Shown in pieces: positions 56,376 to 64,000 of a stretch of 64,000 bases of DNA. The number at the start of each line of letters is the position of its first letter. The first letter of the stretch is position 1. A program made the position numbers and the translations under genes. Location: assembly GCA_017084465.1 (NCBI GenBank), contig CP070896.1, positions 1,116,001-1,180,000 of the forward strand, read 5' to 3'. This DNA is from Lacrimispora xylanisolvens. GTDB lineage: Bacteria; Bacillota; Clostridia; Lachnospirales; Lachnospiraceae. The notes beneath the pieces are model-generated. The model saw only the letters and a list, made by a program, of their open reading frames with translations. It was not told the origin of the DNA and searched no databases.

Positions 56376-57620
56376 CTATTTTACATATGGTTTTGCAAAT
56401 CTTTTTTCATAAGCACCATTTTTCTTGAGATTTAAGTCCCAATAAAAATTCGTTAATCCGGTTAATGATAATATAGAATATAAAATTTGTGTACCTTTAG
56501 GCAGGTATTCCGATTTTTCATATTCTTTTTTCAGGCTTAAATCCATAATTCCTTTGCTGGCATACGTTCTGCCTATTTGCTCCATTTGATCAAATAACCT
56601 TTTATTGGCTTTTTCAGGTTTCATCTGTATGCCTTCCAGGCCACCTTTTATGATTGTTCCATCAAAGGATACTCCCAGCCTTTTTGTAATTAATTCAAGA
56701 TAGGGTCTTAAATAGTACGACTGACTGGTCTCTGGAAATCCGGACTGAACTAAAAATGCCATATGTACTTCTTTGTTGTGAATTGGCTTCAGAAGTTCAA
56801 AAAATTTCATTACCGAACCCGGCATCGCATGAACATAGAGCGGAAAAACAAATAAATTATTTTCAGTAGAGCTAAAATTCTCTGCCCACGTTTTATGTTC
56901 TTTTGTATTGATCAGGTTCCTTACCACGATATTTTCAGCCCCTTGTTCTCTCATTCCAATCATTATCTTTTCTATAATCAACTTACTGTTAGAACGATTC
57001 CCTCTTGGAGAGCCGTTATAAATCACCCATTTACCGGTTGCTTTTCTTTCAGTAATTTCCTTTGACAAAACCTCTGCCATTGGCTTTGCAATTTCTACTT
57101 CAGCTGTTCGTATGCTGTTGCTTTCATATAACAATTCTTTACAGGGACTCTGAAAATGGTATGCCGTACGCGCAAGATAATTATTGATGACCATTACTTC
57201 CTCATTACTTAATCCGTCTTTTTCAAAATAGAAGTTAATAATTGGATATTTATCATATCTTTTTAAGTGTCCGCATTCACCATTTCTTAACTTGATGTAA
57301 GGTAAATAATGTTGTATTAATCGGTCCAGAAATGTTTTCCCTTTGCCATCAATAAAACCATTCTCCGTATGAAAAAGAATGACCACTTCATCACTGTTTA
57401 TATAGTCTTTATATAATTGATCAGCACCATCTTTCAAAGCGCATGTTCCGGGAGTCTTCCACCAGCAGCTCCAGCAACCAATACAATCCATTATTTCGGT
57501 ATCCATAGAATTATAGACAACTATCTTCGTTTCATTTTTTGTTTCCATATAATATTTTTTAATTTCCTGAGCCAGTAATTCATTATTCTTACATATCCCC
57601 AAATCAAATACAGATACCAT
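56376..57620 (-). CDS. Tandem flavodoxin-fold NADPH-dependent FMN reductase-like protein
   Basis: 414 aa with two flavodoxin-like halves. The first (residues 1-190) has the Cys-rich IMDCIGCWSCWWKTPGTCALKDGADQLY of iron-sulfur flavoprotein-like reductases. The second (from about 205) begins VIYNGSPRGNRSNSKLIIEKI, an FMN loop, and continues through FPLYVHAMPGSVMKFFE. The ATG lies right at the PadR stop, so the pair is an operon. Substrate unknown. Confidence 0.75.
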   Translation of the reverse strand: MVSVFDLGICKNNELLAQEIKKYYMETKNETKIVVYNSMDTEIMDCIGCWSCWWKTPGTCALKDGADQLYKDYINSDEVVILFHTENGFIDGKGKTFLDRLIQHYLPYIKLRNGECGHLKRYDKYPIINFYFEKDGLSNEEVMVINNYLARTAYHFQSPCKELLYESNSIRTAEVEIAKPMAEVLSKEITERKATGKWVIYNGSPRGNRSNSKLIIEKIMIGMREQGAENIVVRNLINTKEHKTWAENFSSTENNLFVFPLYVHAMPGSVMKFFELLKPIHNKEVHMAFLVQSGFPETSQSYYLRPYLELITKRLGVSFDGTIIKGGLEGIQMKPEKANKRLFDQMEQIGRTYASKGIMDLSLKKEYEKSEYLPKGTQILYSILSLTGLTNFYWDLNLKKNGAYEKRFAKPYVK

Positions 57621-58174
57621 TATGACTCCTCCTCAATCCTTCTGCTATAATCTTCAAACCACTTTGTAACAAAGTCAGAATACGCCAAACCAAACTCCAG
57701 AGCATCATTTTCATATTTTGAGGGCTTATGGTCTTCTATCGTCAACCCCATTCCCTCAAGCCGTATATTCCCCTCATCTCTTATATTTAACAGGTCTCTG
57801 TGCATATTCTTAAAATTATTAATATGAATCTGTATGGATTCCAACCGTTCCTCTTTGGTTAACTCATGAAAGAAAAACATTTTTAGTAATTGTGTGGACT
57901 TATACTTATCAGAACCCCAATCCTGCCTCATTAACATGCTGAATCGTTCTCTTCCAGAATCTGTAATGCTATATAATTTTTTTGTCCTGTTATTTTTCAC
58001 TTCTTCCTGTGAAGTTATATATCCATTTTTCTCAAGTTTCACTAAGGCGGGATGGATTGCCCCCTGACTTGTGCTTGCGAAATATTCGGTGCTTCTTTCC
58101 ATTCCTTTTTTTATGTCGTATAAGGTGAGAGGATGATAATTAGATAAAAATCCTAATATGATCAGTTCTATCAT
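57620..58174 (-). CDS. PadR-family regulator
   Basis: 184 aa. N-terminal winged helix LIILGFLSNYHPLTLYDIKKGMERSTEYFASTSQGAIHPALVKLEKNGYI, then a C-terminal helical domain (Vir_act_alpha type). AAAGGAG precedes the ATG. A perfect ATATGTC/GACATAT repeat is 30-48 bases upstream and is likely its own operator. It controls the flavin protein gene coupled to it. Confidence 0.88.
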   Translation of the reverse strand: MIELIILGFLSNYHPLTLYDIKKGMERSTEYFASTSQGAIHPALVKLEKNGYITSQEEVKNNRTKKLYSITDSGRERFSMLMRQDWGSDKYKSTQLLKMFFFHELTKEERLESIQIHINNFKNMHRDLLNIRDEGNIRLEGMGLTIEDHKPSKYENDALEFGLAYSDFVTKWFEDYSRRIEEES

Positions 58175-58203
58175 GCAATTACTCCTTTGTTGGATTGTGT
58201 TTG

Positions 58204-58222
58204 ATATGTCGTTTAGACATAT
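58204..58222. promoter_or_regulatory. Candidate PadR operator
   Basis: ATATGTC-GTTTA-GACATAT, with 7-bp perfect arms, lies just ahead of the PadR gene. The ATGT/ACAT half sites are those known for PadR proteins. The rest of 58223-58486 holds a weak GTGAC/GTCAC hairpin at about 58399-58415 and nothing else clear. Confidence 0.65.
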
Positions 58223-58486
58223 ATTATTTGAACAGTACTCTTATTTCAGTATTTTGTCAAGTTATTTCAAATCATTACTTAAATATTATATATCATAAAA
58301 TTTCATATGATATAAATTATGATTATCAGGATGGAGTGCGGGGAGAATAAGAGTTATTAAAAAATCAGATAGTCTTGTAGTTGCAGCATTGTTACGATAA
58401 GTGACAGTGGGGTCACGATGTGTGTATGGACTAAACCGGTCCTTTGTTGTATGCTTTTGTAAAACGTTTAGGAAAGAGGTTATTAT

Positions 58487-59148
58487 ATGACATTAGGAGA
58501 AAAATCAAACGCTTAAGAACTGAAAAAGGAATTACGCAGGAAGCACTGGCAGAGGAAATTAATGTGCCCCGTTCTGCTATTGCTAAGTGGGAAACAAATA
58601 GTGGTGTCCCAGAAGTAAGTAATCTTATAATGATATCAAGAATTTTCGATATCAGTGTTGACGAACTGGTGGATGATACAAGGACGATTGATAAAACAGA
58701 AGTTAAGACTGAAAAAAAATCAGATTGTTCCGAGTATGCAGGTAACTTTTATGATATCGAACTAAATGGGTGGAATGATGGGATTGAAGATGTTCTTATT
58801 ATTAATGAAGATGAAGATTTTTTATTCTACCAAAAGCCATTAAAAAGGAAAAATGTATTCGGACTGATTGGAAAAAAATATATTACATCGTTAAAAGCGT
58901 CAAAACCATCTGATATTGCACAAAAAGATATTAAGGTAATAGATAAAAATTATTTTTGCAGTAAACATGTACTCGTTGAATTAGCTGTAAAAGAAGGTTT
59001 CATAAAAGGATTTTTTGATTTTCGCAATGATGATTATCAAGATGTTGTCATCCAGTCTTTTACCGATTCAAGGGTTCTATTAATGTTTGGAAAAGAATTA
59101 GATATTAACACGATCTCTAAAATAGAGGAATTAGAGGTAATGGCTTGA
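58487..59148 (+). pseudogene. XRE-family DNA-binding protein, frameshifted at codon 6
   Basis: About 220 aa when corrected. The natural start MTLGEK has AAGAGG upstream but runs into a stop. Adding one A to the A5 run at 58500-58504 gives MTLGEKIKRLRTEKGITQEALAEEINVPRSAIAKWE, a typical XRE helix-turn-helix start. Residues 75-220 are a conserved-looking C-terminal domain with no motif I recognise (FYDIELNGWNDGIEDVLIINED). Lies alone, divergent from PadR. Confidence 0.75.
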
Positions 59149-59189
59149 CAAAACTATTTCTCCATTTCCGTATGCTGGCATTAATACAA

Positions 59190-60237
59190 CTAACCAATAC
59201 GCCTTTGTTCTTTCATAATTCTATGATGAGCAAAAGCATATACAACATAGCTGATTAATAGAGGAAAATAAAAATTGATAATTCTGCTTAAGATCATAGC
59301 AGAGGGGAGCTGATCCCCCTGATAAAACTGACCAAACACATTTAAATATGCTTTTTTCTGCAATTCCTACTGAGCCTGGAAGGGGAACTGCGGCAACTGC
59401 AATATTGATAAATGACTGACCTGCCATCAGATCAAAGCAATCATTCTTCCTGTAACCAAAACTTAAGTAAACCAGAAATGATACAAAACAGTATGCAATC
59501 CATTGAAATGCTGTAATTACAAATACCTTTAAAAACAAATCCTTGTTTTTTATAATTAATCTGGACTTTTCACGGTAAGAAATTATTAAAAGATCAAACT
59601 TTTCTTTTATCTCCTCTGGTTTTTTAAACAGATGGAGTTTTTTTCCCATTTTTAAAACAAGGTCAATGAGAAAAGGGATAACAATTCTGGAAAACATCAA
59701 TGCTGATAAAACAGCCGTCAGTGAAAGCATAACACCTGTTCCTGCAAGTAACATCCAGCTAAACCAGCGTGCTGAATTAGCTAATATATTAAATCTCAGC
59801 AACGCAAATACTCCTCCCATCAAAATAATTACAATCTGGCTGACAAAAACCATTAGAAATATTGTGATGGCAGAGATATCAACATAGATTTTATCTTTAT
59901 TCATGTAATACATCTGGGCAGGCTGCCCTCCGCACGCTCCAGGAGTTATTGCGCTAAAATAATTTCCAATATAGGAATAATCAATACAATTTTTATATGA
60001 AACCTCCTGTTTTAATCGATGCATTATCATATAGAAATTCGTAGCCTGACACCCTGCATAATAAAACATCAATGCAATTCCGGTAATAAGATATAAAAAA
60101 TGCACACTTCCAGCCACTTTCACTAATTCTTCAATGGAATACTCTTTTAAAAGAACTGAAATAGTGACAGCCATTAAAGAGGTCATAACTAAGATACTTC
60201 TTATCTGGTTTTTTTTACTGATTACTTTATCCCGCAT
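59190..60237 (-). pseudogene. Lysylphosphatidylglycerol synthase-like (AglD/MprF type) membrane protein, frameshifted
   Basis: About 348 aa from MRDKVISKKNQIRSIL, set by TGAGGA. Seven to eight helices with the family block GNYFSAITPGACGGQPAQMYYM and VAAVPLPGSVGIAE. These are the flippase-like membrane domains of MprF or AglD without the transferase part. The frame shifts at an A6 run (tttttt 59352-59357 on the plus strand). Removing one A gives AEKAYLNVFGQFYQGDQLPSAM and a stop at 59190. Follows lysE by about 55 bases. Confidence 0.8.
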
Positions 60238-60293
60238 AATTAAATCCTCATGTTGAAGTTGATACTTTTTATTATTACCAGAGGTGGCTAATC

Positions 60294-60914
60294 CTATGTT
60301 AAATGTCTTAAATAGATTAATAACGGCTTTATTCCAAAAAACACCAGAACAATACCAACCCCAACATTCATAGCTTGCATGATAATCTGCGGTAAAAAGC
60401 CGCCTAATACACTTCCCACAAGTGCAACAGCTGTTAAAAAAATTATGGTAGCCATAATACAACCAGAAGCAAAGAAAAAAAGTTGTTTTTTATTCCACTG
60501 GTTTTCTACCATTTGTGTGGAAAACATTCCGCTCCAAAAAACGATGGTTAAAGGATTGGATGCCGTAAGCAGCAATCCCTGAACAAAGAGATTCTCACCT
60601 GATACGTTGGAAAACATTGGGATATGAGGCACAAAATTCAGATCAAATACACCTGCTATTGTGTTTGAACCAAATAAAACCAGCACCAGGCAGCCAATCA
60701 GTTTTATAACTTCATTTATTTTCCTCTTATTGATAATAGCAGCAACGCCAACACAGGATAACGCTATATATAAAGCATCAATAAGAGCAATTGCAAGAAC
60801 AAGGTGCAAGCCGTAAATAGCCCCGTATGTTGAAGATGTGTGAAACACCATTAAACAGATTGGCCCAACGGCTAATTGTAATAACATACCAAATCTAAGT
60901 CCTTTTAGAATCAA
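60294..60914 (-). CDS. LysE-family translocator
   Basis: 206 aa with six helices. LQLAVGPICLMVFHTSSTYGAIYGLHLVLAIALIDALYIALS at the start and LLLTASNPLTIVFWSGMFS (conserved NP) are LysE/RhtB features. It exports amino acids. The start is TTG with GAGGTAGCGA upstream. It directly follows the Lrp/AsnC regulator gene by 12 bases, a common arrangement for amino-acid exporters. Confidence 0.87.
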   Translation of the reverse strand: MILKGLRFGMLLQLAVGPICLMVFHTSSTYGAIYGLHLVLAIALIDALYIALSCVGVAAIINKRKINEVIKLIGCLVLVLFGSNTIAGVFDLNFVPHIPMFSNVSGENLFVQGLLLTASNPLTIVFWSGMFSTQMVENQWNKKQLFFFASGCIMATIIFLTAVALVGSVLGGFLPQIIMQAMNVGVGIVLVFFGIKPLLIYLRHLT

Positions 60915-60926
60915 ATCGCTACCTCT

Positions 60927-61364
60927 TTAAAAATTAATTTCTTCTTTCAGAGTGATAAGTGAAATAATTGTGTTGGAGCCTGAGACTCCTTTTATTTTTT
61001 TAAGTATCTTTGATAAAAATTCTTCCAGCGCCTGGGTATCTTCTACGATAACTTTCAACAAATAATCATAATTGCCAGCCACGTGATGACATTCTAAAAC
61101 ACAATTATATTGCACAATGGCATTTCTAAAGCTCTCAATATTCTCTGTTTCATCTATGTTAACAAAGATGAACGCTAAAAGACGTTTTTCTGTTTTGTTT
61201 CGATTTATTTTGATCGTATATTGCTGAATCACCTCTGCCTGTTCCAGTTTTCTGATTCGTTCGGCAACTGCAGGAATAGACAGATTCACTTTTCTACTGA
61301 TTTCAGATGCAGAGGCTCTTCCGTTTTCTTTAAGCTCATTAAGTATTGCATAATCAATTCCATC
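60927..61364 (-). CDS. Lrp/AsnC-family regulator
   Basis: 145 aa from MDGIDYAILNELKENGRASASEISRKVNLSIPAVAERIRKLEQAEVI, set by AAAGGAGG; the frame is open to 61397. N-terminal helix-turn-helix and the C-terminal RAM ligand domain (LAFIFVNIDETENIESF ... VAGNYDYLLKVIVEDTQALEEFL). It probably senses an amino acid and controls the LysE exporter in the same operon through the repeat upstream. Confidence 0.9.
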   Translation of the reverse strand, partial: DGIDYAILNELKENGRASASEISRKVNLSIPAVAERIRKLEQAEVIQQYTIKINRNKTEKRLLAFIFVNIDETENIESFRNAIVQYNCVLECHHVAGNYDYLLKVIVEDTQALEEFLSKILKKIKGVSGSNTIISLITLKEEINF

Positions 61365-61437
61365 CATTATCACTCCTCCTTTCGTTAATCTTAGCATGGT
61401 CTTTATTATTAGTAAATAAAGGTTTCAAATACGATAA

Positions 61438-61470
61438 AATTTTAAGTTTTAATCATATAAACTTAAAATT
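61438..61470. promoter_or_regulatory. Candidate Lrp/AsnC operator
   Basis: AATTTTAAGTTT and AAACTTAAAATT are perfect 12-bp arms with a 9-base spacer, 74-106 bases before the Lrp start. The length and AT-rich form suit an Lrp-type site. Confidence 0.55.
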
Positions 61471-61532
61471 ACGAAACAACTCACTAACTTTTTATACTCT
61501 CACTTACATATCTGCAATTTTACTTTTAATCG

Positions 61533-61562
61533 AAAAAAGCGACCACAATTATTGTGATCGCT
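61533..61562 (-). terminator. Intrinsic terminator of the second bgl cassette
   Basis: AGCGATCACAA pairs with TTGTGGTCGCT (11 bp, one G-U) and is followed by TTTTTT on the minus strand, 10 bases past the GH1 stop at 61572. Confidence 0.85.
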
Positions 61563-61571
61563 CTTCGTAAC

Positions 61572-63032
<1,461 letters not shown>

Positions 63033-64000
63033 TTATTGATATATACTCTCGCCTTTATAAATAACCAGAGTAGTTACAAAAGTTACGATGATACCCAGAA
63101 TAATACTGATAACCATAAATATAAAGTTAGAGCTTTTTGGCCCCACAAAGCCAGTGATACCAAGGATTCCTGCACTTCCGCCTAAACTGTACATATATAC
63201 TTTCATTAAACCTGCAAAAGCTGCTGAACAAAAATTACCAAACATGGAGGCATATAATGGCTTCTTCAATTTCATATTAATACCAAACATAGCCGGTTCT
63301 GTTACACCGCCAAAAATTGCAGTGATTGCACTGGATCCTGCAGTTGATTTTGTTGCTTTATCTTTACATTTAATTGCGACTGCTGCGGCGGCGGCACCCT
63401 GATTAATATTTGATAAAACATTTGCAGTCGCAACAATTGGTTCATAACCAAAGGTAACTAATGAATTGAACATATATGGAAATAATGCACCATGCATACC
63501 TGTAAGAATTAATAGCGGATAAATGGTTGCCAATACTGCCACACCAAAGAAACCGGTTGTTTTATACAGCCACATAATTGCTATTGCTAGATAATTTCCA
63601 GGAAAGCACCTGCGGGGCCTATTAATCCTAAGGTTAATGGGAGCATGACTAATATGGTTCCAAGAGGTACTACAATTGCCTTTATGGATTCTGGTGCTAT
63701 TTTTCTGAAAAACCGTTCCACATGGGACATCACATAGACTGCCATAATAACGGGAAAAATGGTGCTCGTATAACTAGCTGCGTATACAGGAATTCCAAAA
63801 ATGCTCATAGGTATGGAACCTGCTACATTTGCTACCATAGTAGGATGGATCAAAATTGCTCCAAGAAGCATACCAAGTCCCATATTTGCTTTGAATTTAT
63901 TAGCAGACGTTGCGCCTAAAAATATGGGTAGAAAATAAAAACCTGCATCTGATGCAAAAGTAAGTACTGCATGAGTTGGCATATCCGCAGTTAATAATCC
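63033..64000 (-). pseudogene. Beta-glucoside PTS transporter, EIIC part without EIIA, frameshifted and cut by window end
   Basis: About 322 residues of the membrane EIIC domain (from FASDAGFYFLPIFLGATSANKFKANM to the GVTEPAMFGINMKLKKPLYASMFG block and a final helix). The protein ends at GESIYQ right after the last helix, so the EIIA domain seen in the paralogue at 35810 is absent. The frame shifts near GAFLE: adding one G at the GG (63598-63599) gives GAFLGNYLAIAIMWLYKTTG. The N-terminal EIIB part lies outside the window. Confidence 0.85.

Overview
The window is AT-rich DNA from a low-GC Gram-positive bacterium, most likely a Clostridia of the Lachnospiraceae type (Lacrimispora / Lachnoclostridium-like). 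This is an inference from family content. It rests on strong AGGAGG ribosome sites, YesM/YesN two-component systems beside LplABC-type sugar transporters, a T-box leader, an EFR1 flavodoxin-ferredoxin, beta-glucoside PTS operons under LicT antitermination, and many AraC regulators with GyrI-like effector domains. I see no tRNA, rRNA, CRISPR array, phage or transposase gene.

Layout. 1-2000: end of a phosphate (Pst) operon in the unusual order pstB-pstS-pstC, with a Pho-box-like promoter. 2.1-7.0 kb: a nucleotidyltransferase, a VOC protein and an AraC regulator, then an alanine T-box controlling a short AlaRS paralogue and a GNAT-YoaP protein. 7.0-13.7 kb: a GNAT plus EamA-like gene behind a transcription-attenuator leader, an EFR1 operon with MarR, a second MarR, an esterase, a DMT transporter, a DUF6194 protein and a VanX-like dipeptidase. 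13.8-21.0 kb: a complete YesMN plus LplABC carbohydrate-uptake operon. 21.2-26.7 kb: an AraC regulator, a cupin, a QueG-like iron-sulfur protein with a MarR that seems to share its operator, a small SEDS-like membrane protein, an acetyltransferase and a lipoprotein. 26.7-33.3 kb: an Fbp/Afu-type ABC importer with its own two-component system. 33.4-37.8 kb: a bgl operon (PTS, GH1, LicT) with a readable RAT/terminator switch. 37.9-61.4 kb: an accessory stretch of small regulators and detoxification or resistance genes. It includes a Vat-type streptogramin acetyltransferase, a rifampin ADP-ribosyltransferase (Arr) behind a heterodimeric ABC exporter, an alkyltransferase-like protein, an O-antigen-ligase-like protein and LysE/Lrp. 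61.5-64 kb: a second bgl cassette whose PTS protein lacks an EIIA domain and runs off the window.

About a dozen genes are split by frameshifts (YesM carries three). Nearly every shift sits on a short homopolymer, and restoring one base makes each whole gene a multiple of three with the expected family length. Sequencing or assembly indels are therefore a better explanation than gene decay, and those genes are described here as single units.

The most notable non-coding signals are the Ala T-box, the attenuator leader at 7845-7968, the LicT RAT, two matching 12-16 bp inverted repeats tied to a WYL regulator, a shared MarR operator, and a G10 tract inside the O-antigen-ligase-like gene. I did not find a clear wholly new multi-gene system. 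The strongest candidates for new biology are the T-box/AlaRS/GNAT-YoaP operon, the attenuated GNAT operon, and the ABC-ABC-Arr operon.
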